Source of the DNA: Chloroflexota bacterium
GTDB taxonomy: Bacteria > Chloroflexota > UBA6077 > JACCZL01
Assembly (NCBI GenBank): GCA_030447245.1
Contig: JAUJPG010000029.1
Location: 1 to 58,649 of the forward strand
DNA length: 58,649 nt
Direction of reading: 5' to 3'
A model generated the notes under the pieces. The model was not told the DNA's origin. It was given only the letters and a program-made list of their open reading frames with translations, and did no database searches. This document shows, piece after piece, positions 51,075 through 58,649 of this stretch. The position numbers were made by a program, and so were the translations under genes. Numbering within the stretch: position 1 is the first letter of the stretch; the number at the start of each line of letters is the position of its first letter.

Positions 51075-51419
51075 GTGGACGACTGCATCTTCTGTCGCAT
51101 CGTGCGCGGCGAGATCCCTGCCGACGTCGTCTACCGAGACGAGCTAGTGACGGCCTTCCGTGACATCGAGCCGATGGCGCCCGTTCACGTATTGGTCATA
51201 CCGGTCCGGCACCTGCAGTCAACCCGGGACGTCGAGTTGAGGGACGAACCCATGCTGGGCCGTTTGCTTCGCGTCGCAAGCGTGGTCGCGCAGCAGGAAG
51301 GTATCGCCGACCTCGGCTACCGCCTGACGATCAACACTGGCCGCGATGGGAATCAACTGGTGCCTCATCTCCACCTGCACGTCATGGGCGGCCGAATGTT
51401 CGGCTGGCCGCCCGGCTGA
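51075..51419 (+). CDS. HIT family (histidine triad) nucleotide-binding protein
   Basis: 114 residues. N-terminal CIFCRIVRGEIPADVVYRDE (zinc-type cysteines), AFRDIEPMAPVHVLVIPVRH near 28 and the histidine triad LVPHLHLHVMGGR at about 96-108. Hint-type proteins hydrolyse adenosine phosphoramidates and acyl-AMP; location after two AMP-forming ligases is suggestive. GTG start, four bases after the ligase stop. Confidence 0.95.
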   Translation: MDDCIFCRIVRGEIPADVVYRDELVTAFRDIEPMAPVHVLVIPVRHLQSTRDVELRDEPMLGRLLRVASVVAQQEGIADLGYRLTINTGRDGNQLVPHLHLHVMGGRMFGWPPG

Positions 51420-51503
51420 CGCGTCGTTCCGCTGGGCCTGGCCGCTGCCCGATCCGGAGACCGTCGCGTCCGGAAGCCCTGCACACCCGGGCGCCGGACA
51501 CAT

Positions 51504-51535
51504 CGAGGCCCGCCGTCGATGGACGGCGGGCCTCG
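51504..51535. terminator. Inverted repeat between convergent genes
   Basis: CGAGGCCCGCCGTC, GATG loop, GACGGCGGGCCTCG: a 14-pair perfect stem between the HIT gene and the ferritin-like gene, without a T-run. Likely bidirectional transcription stop. Confidence 0.65.
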
Positions 51536-51556
51536 CTAGCTCCCGGGGTCGTGCCC

Positions 51557-52132
51557 CTAGTGGACGGCGGGCTCCGTCTGCTGCCAGATCTTGTTGATCG
51601 CCTCGGTGGTCTGCTCGACCTTGCTGTCGTCCAGCGGGATGCCATCCCGACGAAGGTCATACGCGACGACATCCGCGATGATCTGGTTGATCCCTTCGAT
51701 CAGCGCTGTGTAGTCGCGGATGTGCCGTTCCGCCAGTGCAGCGGTGGCCTCATCACCGAGCATCAGCGCGGTCGCGTGCAGCATCGTGTACCCGATGGTG
51801 GCGTGATTGACAGCCGTGTAGTCGTCGCGAACTGCCTTCGAGATTGACTCAGGGCGCACCTTGTCGATAAGCCCGGCGGCTACGCCCGCCGCGGCGGCGA
51901 CGGCCTCCTTGATCGGGCTCCCGGTCGCTCCGCCCATCCGACCCAGGTGCGCCTTCAGAGCGTCACGGTGGGTCTTGCTGGTCACATGTAATTGGTTCAC
52001 CAGGGCCGCCGCCTTTGGATGCGGCTTGACTAACTTGACCTGGCGATCGATGGCCTCCTCGATATGGCTTTCCAACGACGCCATGTCACCAACGTAGACC
52101 TTGATCGTCTGTTGCTGCTTGCTCTGGACCAT
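51557..52132 (-). CDS. Ferritin-like, DUF892-type helical protein
   Basis: 191 residues, mostly helical. IKVYVGDMASLESHIEEAIDRQVKLVKPHPKAAALVNQLHVTSKTHRDALKAHL, then AVRDDYTAVNHATIGYTMLHATALMLGDEATAALAERHIRDYTALIEGINQIIADVVAYDL: the Glu/His placement in two helix pairs resembles DUF892/YciF ferritin-like stress proteins. I cannot confirm a di-iron site. ATG 52132 follows GGAGG with a 9-base spacer. Stands alone; transcription would end at the hairpin 51504-51535. Confidence 0.6.
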   Translation of the reverse strand: MVQSKQQQTIKVYVGDMASLESHIEEAIDRQVKLVKPHPKAAALVNQLHVTSKTHRDALKAHLGRMGGATGSPIKEAVAAAAGVAAGLIDKVRPESISKAVRDDYTAVNHATIGYTMLHATALMLGDEATAALAERHIRDYTALIEGINQIIADVVAYDLRRDGIPLDDSKVEQTTEAINKIWQQTEPAVH

Positions 52133-52316
52133 GCTTCACATCCTCCGATGCATGTCTGGGATAGACCCCGGCCCGCGCGGGCCTGTCCTCCCGCACCTCT
52201 ACGAGGCATGCACGGTCTAACTTCTGCATGTTTCATGCCGTGCGCGAGGCGCTTGGCAGTGGCGCGGTCAGGGGTCTGTGGAGACGTTCGGCTGCCGTGG
52301 AGCAACCCTCCTGAGG

Positions 52317-52781
52317 TCAAAGGTACAGGCGGGTGATCGACTCGGCGACCATCGCCGGCTTCTGCTCGCCAGCAACCTCGACGGTCTGACGATAGATCAC
52401 CTGGTACACCCTCGGGCTCACGTCCTCGACACTCAGCAGATCGGTGCGCAGGCGGACGCTTCGGCCAACTCGAACAGGCAACACGAAGCGCACCTTGTTC
52501 AGCCCATAGTTCACAGCGATCGCTGGATTGAGGTCGATGGCGATCCCTTCGCGACCCCGAGCGAGTAGCGGCAGGAGGGACAGCGTCAAGAAACCATGCA
52601 CGATCGTTCCGCCGAACTGCGTCTTGGCCGCCCGGACTGGATCAACATGGATAAATTGATCGTCCCCTGTTACTTCAGCAAAGGCATTCACGCGGTCCTG
52701 GGTCATGACCAACCACGGCCCGACTCCTAGCTCCTGCCCGACCAACGCGCGCAGCTCCTCGATGCGGGTGACCGCTCGCAC
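52317..52781 (-). CDS. MaoC-like (R)-specific enoyl-CoA hydratase, NodN type
   Basis: 154 residues, single hotdog domain. Family sequence: GPWLVMTQDRVNAFAEVTGDDQFIHVDPVRAAKTQFGGTIVHGFLTLSLLP with the catalytic Asp/His in DQFIHVDP. Hydrates trans-2-enoyl-CoA to (R)-3-hydroxyacyl-CoA. GTG 52781 follows GGGAGG with a 10-base spacer; the frame runs upstream into phnE without similarity. Last on the strand after phnE, 62 bases downstream of it. Confidence 0.88.
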   Translation of the reverse strand: MRAVTRIEELRALVGQELGVGPWLVMTQDRVNAFAEVTGDDQFIHVDPVRAAKTQFGGTIVHGFLTLSLLPLLARGREGIAIDLNPAIAVNYGLNKVRFVLPVRVGRSVRLRTDLLSVEDVSPRVYQVIYRQTVEVAGEQKPAMVAESITRLYL

Positions 52782-52843
52782 GGAATCTGGTCCTCCCTGT
52801 ACATGCCGCACCGGCAAGGCGTGGCATCCTCTAGACGGGCCGG

Positions 52844-54034
52844 CTAAATCAGGCGTTGCCGGATGACGGCACTGGCATAGTCCATCAGGATCACGGTCAC
52901 GCCGATCATCCACAGCGCCGCTCCGGCCTGGTTCCACTGGAGTAGATTGATGTACTGGATAAGCAGGAAGCCGATTCCGCCGCCTCCGACCAGGCCGATG
53001 ACGGTCGACAGCCGAACGTTGATGTCCCAGCGGTACATCGTGAACGAGAGGAATTGCGGCACGATCTGCGGGACGACCGCGAACAGGACCACTTGGAAGC
53101 GGCTTGCGCCGGTGGCGGTGACCGCCTCGATTGGACCGGGGTCGATTGACTCGATCGCCTCGGAGTAGAGCTTACCCATCGCGCCAATCGAGTGAATGAC
53201 GATCGCCATCACTCCGGCAAACGGCCCGAGACCGACCACGACCGCCATAATGACGGCGAGTATCAGCGTCTCGATGGAGCGCAGGACGTTGAACAGCGTC
53301 CGCGTCAGGTAGTACACGGTCCAGCCAACCCGCGAGCCCTGCATCAGATTGCGCGCGCCCAGGAAGCTCAGGGGAATGCTGACGAACAGGGCGAACGTGG
53401 TGCCCATCAAGGCCAGGAAGATCGTCTCAATCATCTTTGCAAGTGACACGACGAACGTCTCGGTCGGGCGCCAGCGCCCGAGCCCCCAGCTCAGCTCCGC
53501 GCGAACGCTGTAGCTGCCGGGAGCGACCGACTGGGGCATCGAGAAGGTCAGCGGGAATGACCCGCTGTCGTCGGTCTTTTCGCCCGTGCGGATCGGCCGA
53601 GCATCGCCGCTGGCGTCGACCAACGACAGTCGAAGGTCGCTGTTCGGCCGCGCACCAGTGATGACAATGGTCAACGGTTCGCCGGGCCGAATCGCGCCGG
53701 GGGTCACGGTCAGGGTCCCGCCAGCCAGCGGCGCCGTCGTCGGCATGGCGGGCCCATCCCCAATCCGCAGCGGCACCTCACCAAATGCCGACTCGGTGTC
53801 TTGGGCGATTACGTCCGGCTGGAGCAGGCCGACCACAATCCGCTCCGCCTTGGGCAAGTTGAACAACAGCGTCGGGAAGTCGATCTGGGTGATGCGCCAG
53901 CCATATGCGTAGGCCGCGAGCGCGACCAGCAGAAACAGTATCGTCCGCCAGGACGCCAGGAATCCGGTTGGGCCCGCTCGGCGGTAGGTGGCTCGCCTGG
54001 TGACTGCGCTCGGGGGTGCCTCGGCTTGGGCCAT
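52844..54034 (-). CDS. phnE: Phosphonate-type ABC permease PhnE with inserted extracytoplasmic domain
   Basis: 396 residues against about 260-290 for ordinary PhnE. First membrane helix near 31-46; then residues about 80-190 form an extra beta-rich domain (GTLTVTPGAIRPGEPLTIVITGARPNSDLRLSLVDASG, ending SVAPGSYSVRAELSWG) that looks Ig-like. The conserved permease part resumes at FVVSLAKMIETIFLALMGTTFALFVSIPLSFLGARNL, with EAA loop EAIESIDPGPIEAVTATGASRFQVVLFAVVPQ near 292 and RLSTVIGLVGGGGIGFLL. ATG 54034 overlaps the phnC stop by one base. Confidence 0.92.
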   Translation of the reverse strand: MAQAEAPPSAVTRRATYRRAGPTGFLASWRTILFLLVALAAYAYGWRITQIDFPTLLFNLPKAERIVVGLLQPDVIAQDTESAFGEVPLRIGDGPAMPTTAPLAGGTLTVTPGAIRPGEPLTIVITGARPNSDLRLSLVDASGDARPIRTGEKTDDSGSFPLTFSMPQSVAPGSYSVRAELSWGLGRWRPTETFVVSLAKMIETIFLALMGTTFALFVSIPLSFLGARNLMQGSRVGWTVYYLTRTLFNVLRSIETLILAVIMAVVVGLGPFAGVMAIVIHSIGAMGKLYSEAIESIDPGPIEAVTATGASRFQVVLFAVVPQIVPQFLSFTMYRWDINVRLSTVIGLVGGGGIGFLLIQYINLLQWNQAGAALWMIGVTVILMDYASAVIRQRLI

Positions 54035-54792
54035 CAGGCTATCTCCACCTCGACAGCCTCCTCGCCGTAGATCTGTTGAAAGCGAACGTGGTCAATCTCT
54101 GTCGGCGTCCCGTCGAACACGATCCGGCCGGCCTTGAGGGCTATAACGCGCGTCGCGTAGCGGCGGGCCAAGCTCAGGAAATGAAGATTGCAGAGCACGG
54201 TTATGCCGTCATGGCGGTTGATCTCTTCGAGGTACTTCATCACCGAGTGAGACGTTGCCGGGTCAAGGCTGGCCACCGGTTCGTCCGCCAGCATCAGCCG
54301 CGGCTCCTGCATCAGCGCCCGCGCGATCGCCACCCGTTGCTGCTGACCCCCAGACAGGGTATCCGCGCGCTGGTCCACCTTCTCGGGGATCCCCACCCGC
54401 TCGAGGTTCGCGAACGCGCGGTCGTAGGCGGCAGCCGGAAAGCGGCCCAGGACGCTGCGCCAGGCATCGACGGTTCCTAGGGCGCCGGTCAGCACATTTG
54501 TCATCACCGACGAGCGACGCACCAGGTTGAACTGCTGGAAGATCATCCCGATCTGCTTGCGGGACCGACGCAGCTGCGACGGCGTCAGGGCCGTGATCTC
54601 CAGTTCGTCGAGGAAGATCTTGCCCGAGGTCGGTTCGACCAGCCGGTTGATGCAGCGGAGTAGGGTCGACTTGCCGGACCCGCTCAACCCGATAATGACG
54701 AGGAACTCACCATCCGCGACGGTCAGGCTGAGGTCGTCAACCGCGACGACTCCGCCCGGGAAGACCTTCGTCAAGTGCTCGATTCTGAGCAT
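54034..54792 (-). CDS. phnC: Phosphonate-type ABC ATPase PhnC
   Basis: 252 residues. Walker A IGLSGSGKSTLLRCINRL near 34, Q-loop MIFQQFNLVRRSSVMTNVLTGALG (PhnC-type), signature TLSGGQQQRVAIARALM, Walker B LMLADEPVASLDP (Ala for the usual Leu before Asp) and switch LCNLHFLSLARRY. Length normal. Second gene of phnD-phnC-phnE; no phosphonate-degradation genes (phnG-M) are seen in the window, so the true ligand may be phosphonate, phosphite or phosphate. Confidence 0.95.
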   Translation of the reverse strand: MLRIEHLTKVFPGGVVAVDDLSLTVADGEFLVIIGLSGSGKSTLLRCINRLVEPTSGKIFLDELEITALTPSQLRRSRKQIGMIFQQFNLVRRSSVMTNVLTGALGTVDAWRSVLGRFPAAAYDRAFANLERVGIPEKVDQRADTLSGGQQQRVAIARALMQEPRLMLADEPVASLDPATSHSVMKYLEEINRHDGITVLCNLHFLSLARRYATRVIALKAGRIVFDGTPTEIDHVRFQQIYGEEAVEVEIA

Positions 54793-54867
54793 GCGCGGTC
54801 AGGCTGACCACCGGGGATCTCGGCTCACCTGACCTGCCATTCGGAGCTCTGCGACGAGCCTCCCGTG

Positions 54868-55872
54868 CTATCCCTTCTTCTCTTTCGGGGCAAGCTCCTG
54901 CTCCAAGTTGAGGTTGAGCGCACGCGCAGCTTTGCGCACTGGGTCGTAGTCGCTGTCCTCGGATGGGGCAAGGCCGTCGATCCGGTACAGGTCCCTCAGC
55001 GACTGCTTGCCCTCGGGGGAGTCGGCCACTTTGAGCAGCCCATCGCGGATCTTAGCCGCCACGTCCGCCGGGATCCCCTTGCGGAGGCTTACGGTGTCGT
55101 TCGGGATTGGCTCAGTCCTGGCGATAGGCTTGACCCGCTCCATCACGTCCGGCAACGTGCCTTGGACTGCTGTGCGCGCGTCCGTGACCTGCCCCTCGAC
55201 GCTGTCGCCGAACGTAGCGCCGGCATCGACCTGCTTGTTGTAGACGGCAATCACCACCTTATCGTGGCCGCCAGCGAAGGTGGTCTCCGAAAAGAAGGCC
55301 TTGTAGTCGATACCGTTCTGCGCGAGCAGTGCGTTGGGGAACAGGAAGCCTGAGGCGGACCCAGGATCGACGAACGCGAACTTCTTGCCTTGCAGCCCCT
55401 GAAGGTCCGCGATCCCGCTATCCACGTGGGCAATGATCTGCCCGGTGTAGGTCTTGCTTCCGCCGCGGACACTGGCGAGGATGACTTCAGCGCTGAACTT
55501 GTCGCGGGCCAGGATGTAGGCAAAGGGCGCCAACCAGCCCACGTCGACGTTCTCGGCGCCCATTGCCTCGATTACGGCCGCGTAAGACGTCGGTACCGAA
55601 ACCTGCACTTTGAGCCCGGTCTCCTGTTCGAGCAAGCGGCCGAGCGGTTCGCCACTCGAAAGCACTTTCTGTGAGTCGCTCGATGGCACAAACGCCATTC
55701 TGATCGGCTTGTCGTTGGTACCTATCTGGGCAGCACGAGGTTGCGCCATCTGGCAAGCTCCTGCCAGCGGCAGGCTCAGTAGGAGCAGCAGAGTCACGAG
55801 GGCTCGCCCGGCGGGCCGCGATGATGGACGGTGCGTGGATGCCGGGCTGAACGGGTGATGAGGCGTGAACAC
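54868..55872 (-). CDS. phnD: Phosphonate-type ABC substrate-binding lipoprotein PhnD
   Basis: 334 residues. Signal peptide with lipobox LAGAC. Family sequence: IRMAFVPSSDSQKVLSSGEPLGRLLEQETGLKVQVSVPTSYAAVIEAMGAENVDVGWLAPFAYILA and VDPGSASGFLFPNALLAQNGID near 180, the PhnD anion-binding site region (the GSxSG motif). GTG 55872 is chosen because GGGAGGAG lies five bases upstream; the frame extends further without similarity. Divergent from pyrF. Confidence 0.92.
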   Translation of the reverse strand: MFTPHHPFSPASTHRPSSRPAGRALVTLLLLLSLPLAGACQMAQPRAAQIGTNDKPIRMAFVPSSDSQKVLSSGEPLGRLLEQETGLKVQVSVPTSYAAVIEAMGAENVDVGWLAPFAYILARDKFSAEVILASVRGGSKTYTGQIIAHVDSGIADLQGLQGKKFAFVDPGSASGFLFPNALLAQNGIDYKAFFSETTFAGGHDKVVIAVYNKQVDAGATFGDSVEGQVTDARTAVQGTLPDVMERVKPIARTEPIPNDTVSLRKGIPADVAAKIRDGLLKVADSPEGKQSLRDLYRIDGLAPSEDSDYDPVRKAARALNLNLEQELAPKEKKG

Positions 55873-56024
55873 CGATCTCCTCCCAGGGGGACGCGCAACG
55901 TGAAGGTCAGGCACCACCTGCGGGCGCGCCCGGAAGCTCGCGGGGTGGTCGCGTGTATCATAGCGCAGGTCGCCGGGCGGCTTACCTCGAGGCCAGCGGT
56001 TCGGTCGAAAGGCGGGATGATCGA

Positions 56025-56885
56025 GTGGGCGTCTTCGCCGACAGGCTGGTGGCCGCGATGCAGGGGAATAGCTCGCTGCTCTGCATCGGGCTTGACGTCG
56101 ACCCGGCCCTCGCGCCGCCGTCGCTGGTTGGGCGTGAGGGCTGGATCGAGCGGTTCGCCCTTGGGATCGTCGAAGCGACCCGCGATCTCGTGTGCGCCTA
56201 CAAGCCCAACCTCGCCTTCTTCGAGGCGCTCGGGCTCGACGGCTACCACGGCCTTCGAGCCATCCTCGACGGGCTGCCCCGCGATGTGCCAACGATCGGC
56301 GATGCAAAGCGGGGCGACGTTGGCAGCACCGCCGCGGCCTATGCGCGGGCGTTGTTCGACGTCTGGGGCTTCGACGCCGCGACGGTCAACCCGTATTTGG
56401 GGTGGGACGCGTTGGAGCCGTTCGCTGCGTACAGCGACCGGGGGGTTCTGGTGTTGTGCAAGACTTCCAATCCCGGCTCGGGCGACCTCCAGGATCTGCC
56501 AACGCGGGTCGGCGAGACAACGATGCCGCTGTACGAGGCCGTTGCCAGGCGGGCCGTCAGTGAGGATCTTCACGGAAATCTCGGGCTCGTTGTCGGTGCG
56601 ACCTATCCAGCGCAGCTCGCGCGCGTGCGGAGTCTGGCGCCCCAACTGCCGATCCTCGTGCCTGGCGTTGGCGCGCAGCACGGAGATCTTGAGGCTTCGA
56701 CCCGCGCTGGACTGGACGAGTCGGGCGGCGGGATCATCGTCAACGCTTCGCGGGGCGTGCTGTACGCGAGCACAGGTGAGGATTGGCAAACTTCGGCGCG
56801 GGCGGCCGCCCTGAAGCTACGCGATCGCCTGGAGGCCGCGTCGGGAGGGCGGAAGGGTGCCTCCGGTCGACCTGCGGCTGGGTGA
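56025..56885 (+). CDS. pyrF: Orotidine 5'-phosphate decarboxylase (long form)
   Basis: 286 residues, the group 2 (PyrF long) form. SLLCIGLDVDPALAPP near 18, VCAYKPNLAFFEALG near 58, catalytic lysine in GDAKRGDVGSTAAAYA near 86, and IIVNASRGVLYAS near 241. Final step of UMP synthesis. GTG 56025 is taken as start; the frame is open from ATG 55953. A -10-like TATCAT at 55956-55961 lies ahead. Overlaps the DUF951 gene by 29 bases. Confidence 0.94.
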   Translation: MGVFADRLVAAMQGNSSLLCIGLDVDPALAPPSLVGREGWIERFALGIVEATRDLVCAYKPNLAFFEALGLDGYHGLRAILDGLPRDVPTIGDAKRGDVGSTAAAYARALFDVWGFDAATVNPYLGWDALEPFAAYSDRGVLVLCKTSNPGSGDLQDLPTRVGETTMPLYEAVARRAVSEDLHGNLGLVVGATYPAQLARVRSLAPQLPILVPGVGAQHGDLEASTRAGLDESGGGIIVNASRGVLYASTGEDWQTSARAAALKLRDRLEAASGGRKGASGRPAAG

Positions 56886-57090
56886 CGTCTTGCGGCTGCG
56901 CAAGCCGCATCCGTGCGGCAACCACGACTTCACGGTAGTTCGGCTCGGCGCCGACATCGGGCTGCGCTGCACGGTCTGCAGTCGGCGGATCATGCTGGCG
57001 CGGCCGTTGCTCGAAGGACGGATTACCGCTTTCGTGAGCCGGAGCGAGCAGCCGGCAATGCCCAACGACATCGAGCCATCGCCCGAGTGA
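56857..57090 (+). CDS. DUF951 (YyzM-like) small protein
   Basis: 77 residues. VDLRLGDVLRLRKPHPCGNHDFTVVRLGADIGLRCTVCSRRIMLARPLLEGRI matches DUF951: a conserved KPHPCG and a CxxC pair (CTVC) suggest a zinc-bound beta barrel. Function unknown in the family. GTG start follows GGAAGG; overlaps the pyrF end, so translation is probably coupled. The last 20 residues are not conserved. Confidence 0.93.
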   Translation: MPPVDLRLGDVLRLRKPHPCGNHDFTVVRLGADIGLRCTVCSRRIMLARPLLEGRITAFVSRSEQPAMPNDIEPSPE

Positions 57091-57179
57091 CCATCCTCGC
57101 CCGCTGCGCCCCTCCACAACCCGAGTCCACCAGCGTGATTCCCACGGGCGCACCACAGCCTCGGACGACTTAGCTCCAG

Positions 57180-58490
57180 GTGCCGCGAGAGTCGGGCGGC
57201 CTCTGGCACAATCGAAGCTTCGCGCTGCTGTGGCTGGCGCAGGCGATCAGCCAGACGGCCCAGAACGCCTTCAACTACGGCCTGATCGTGCTCGTCCAGA
57301 CCAGGACCGGCTCCAGCGCACAGTTGAGCCTGGCAGTCCTATCCGTCGTGGTACCGTCGGTGATCTTTGGCCTGGTCGCCGGCGCGTATGTCGACCGCCG
57401 CGACAAGCGCCGCGTGCTGGTCGGCAGCAACGCTCTGCGCGCTGCCAGCATGCTCGGATTCATCGTGTTCGGCGACGCATTGATGGTCGTGTACCTGACG
57501 ACCTTCGTGTTCTCGAGCATCGGCCAATTCTTCGCTCCTGCCGAGTTGGCGATGATCCCAGCTCTTGTTGCGAGGCGCCGTTTGATCGAGGCTAACTCGT
57601 TGTTCCAGGTGACGTTTACCGGATCGCAGCTGGTCGGGTTCGTCTTGATCGGCCCACTTACGGTCAGCCTGATCGGCCTGCAGGGCCTGTTCGCCGCCGT
57701 CGCGCTGGCGTTCGTGGCCTGCGCCGCGCTTTCCTGGCCGCTGCCGACGACGTTCCGTCGCGCGGATCCACGGGTGGAGGGGTTTGCCGCCCTGTGGCAC
57801 GAGGTCAGTGACGTGCTCGCCATCGTCCGCGCAGACCGGGCCCTCACCTCGGCGATGATCTATTGGACGCTCGGCGCGACGTTGGCACTCGTGCTGGCGA
57901 CTCTGGCGCCGGCCTTTGCCGTGAGCGTGCTCGGCGTTCGGGCCGAAGACAGCGTATTTGTGCTGGCACCCGCCGGGCTGGGGATGGCGCTCGGCGCGGC
58001 CGCGTTGAGCCGCTGGGGTCAGGGTCGGGATGTCCGCCGTTTGATCGGCGTGGGTCTCCTGGTCCTTGGCATTGCGCTCAGCTCGATGGGAGTCGTCGGC
58101 TCCGGATCTACCGAGCTCCTGCGCGCCATCGGCGAACCGGCCAGCGAGGCGAACGGCGCCTCGGCCGGCTTGATCGGCACGGCGATGGCGACGGCGTTGA
58201 TGGCCGGACTGGCGTTCGTGGCCGTCGTCACGCCGGCTCTGACGCTAATCCAGGAGCGCGCTCCAGCCGAGGCTCGCGGGAGGGTGGTCTCGATCCAATT
58301 CGCGCTTGCCAATGTCGCGAGTATCCTGCCACTCGTTTTCCTCGGCGGGCTGGCCGACGTGATTGGCGTGGGTCGTACGCTCCTGCTCGTCGGCCTAGCT
58401 GTCCTGCTGATTGGCCTGATCAGCCTGGCGGTCGGACACGCCGATCGCCTGGTCGATGCGGGGCAAGGCGAGCCACCGGTGGCTGGCTAA
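57180..58490 (+). CDS. MFS transporter (MFS_3/EnrT-like)
   Basis: 436 residues, twelve membrane segments expected. NRSFALLWLAQAISQTAQNAFNYGLIVLVQTRTGSS near 12, the A-motif-like GLVAGAYVDRRDKRRVLVGSNALRA near 62, and ERAPAEARGRVVSIQFALANVASILPLVFLGGLADVIG near 355. Resembles proton-driven efflux proteins of the MFS_3 group (macrolide or enterobactin exporters); substrate not assigned. GTG start at 57180 has no ribosome site. Followed 69 bases later by the tRNA gene. Confidence 0.9.
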   Translation: MPRESGGLWHNRSFALLWLAQAISQTAQNAFNYGLIVLVQTRTGSSAQLSLAVLSVVVPSVIFGLVAGAYVDRRDKRRVLVGSNALRAASMLGFIVFGDALMVVYLTTFVFSSIGQFFAPAELAMIPALVARRRLIEANSLFQVTFTGSQLVGFVLIGPLTVSLIGLQGLFAAVALAFVACAALSWPLPTTFRRADPRVEGFAALWHEVSDVLAIVRADRALTSAMIYWTLGATLALVLATLAPAFAVSVLGVRAEDSVFVLAPAGLGMALGAAALSRWGQGRDVRRLIGVGLLVLGIALSSMGVVGSGSTELLRAIGEPASEANGASAGLIGTAMATALMAGLAFVAVVTPALTLIQERAPAEARGRVVSIQFALANVASILPLVFLGGLADVIGVGRTLLLVGLAVLLIGLISLAVGHADRLVDAGQGEPPVAG

Positions 58491-58515
58491 CAGGGCCTCG
58501 ACCACCTGGGCGCGC

Positions 58516-58545
58516 TTGCCTGAGCGCTCAGGATCCGCCTATACT
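58516..58545 (+). promoter_or_regulatory. Promoter of the tRNA-Leu-like gene
   Basis: TTGCCT (58516-58521), 18-base spacer, TATACT (58540-58545), 14 bases before the tRNA start. Suggests the tRNA is transcribed. Confidence 0.5.
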
Positions 58546-58559
58546 AAATCGGTTCCGAC

Positions 58560-58645
58560 CCCCTCGTGGCGGAATAGGTATACCCGGAAGGTTGAGGGCC
58601 TGTGCCCGGACGGGCGTGCTGGTTCGAGTCCAGTCGACGGCACCA
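58560..58645 (+). tRNA. tRNA-Leu (GAG), poorly paired
   Basis: Long-variable-arm tRNA: anticodon loop TTGAGGG with GAG at 58594-58596, variable stem GCCC/GGGC, T-loop TTCGAGT, encoded CCA at 58643-58645. The stems are imperfect: acceptor CCCCTCG against CGACGGC has C-C mismatches at pairs 1-72 and 4-69, the D-stem GCG/CCC has one mismatch, and the anticodon stem GAAGG/CCTGT has an A-G mismatch. Either a degrading copy, sequence error at the window edge, or an unusual functional tRNA. Confidence 0.75.
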
Positions 58646-58649
58646 TACT

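Noticed and set aside
1..58649. CRISPR arrays, prophage, insertion sequences or an integrated element at the tRNA genes
   Set aside because: I saw no repeat-spacer pattern, integrase, transposase or repeated tRNA 3' end anywhere in the window.

Overview
This 58.6-kb window is high-GC, gene-dense chromosomal DNA from a free-living bacterium. The best guess is a member of the Chloroflexota (Thermomicrobia or a related deep class). Pointers are a DUF951 protein, an RsrA-like zinc anti-sigma factor, a HrcA/CIRCE heat-shock operon, many Sec or Tat lipoproteins, and frequent GTG/TTG starts with strong GGAGG ribosome sites. No rRNA or ribosomal-protein gene is present, so the phylum is an inference. 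I see no phage, transposon, plasmid or CRISPR signal; the region looks like core and metabolic chromosome with a few unusual proteins.

Layout. 1-3 kb: a cut-off NitT/TauT-type binding lipoprotein, an HpcH/HpaI aldolase and a membrane-anchored M23 peptidase. 3-6.3 kb: riboflavin genes ribD-ribE-ribBA-ribH, with a RibD whose reductase half is shortened. 6.3-9.2 kb: divergent plsY and gpsA (phospholipid precursor) and a NYN-domain protein. 9.2-10 kb: tRNA-His, tRNA-Arg and a well-signalled 43-residue acidic peptide gene closed by a strong terminator. 10.1-13.2 kb: a membrane PRC-like/CBS protein convergent with fumC. 13.3-16.1 kb: dapB-asd-dapA (lysine/diaminopimelate). 16.1-20 kb: an overlapping three-gene operon (minus strand) of a 1022-residue fusion with degenerate ABC motifs, an ECF sigma factor and an RsrA-like redox anti-sigma factor. 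20.2-22.5 kb: ychF, a gene-poor stretch, and a Bax-inhibitor-1 family protein.

22.6-29.9 kb: a glycolate/glyoxylate cluster (aminotransferase, GlcF, GlcD) followed by a complete tripartite tricarboxylate transporter (TctC, TctB, TctA). 29.9-37.3 kb: enoyl-CoA hydratase, tmk, glpD, an orphan Tat-type peptide-binding lipoprotein, a second HpcH/HpaI aldolase, a YbjN-like protein and a DMT exporter. 37.4-42.4 kb: promoter plus CIRCE, then hrcA-grpE-dnaJ without dnaK, then prmA and rsmE. 42.5-51.4 kb: a branched-chain/carboxylate ABC importer (LivG, H, M, K, F) with two CoA ligases embedded in or attached to it, plus a HIT protein. 51.5-55.9 kb: a ferritin-like protein, a MaoC hydratase and phnD-phnC-phnE, in which PhnE carries an extra domain. 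56-58.6 kb: pyrF, the DUF951 protein, an MFS transporter and a poorly paired tRNA-Leu(GAG) at the edge.

The strongest candidates for something undescribed are the all-motif-degenerate ABC/peptidase-like/cNMP-binding fusion tied to a redox sigma/anti-sigma pair, the 43-residue peptide gene, the PhnE with an inserted beta-rich domain, and the membrane PRC-like/CBS protein.
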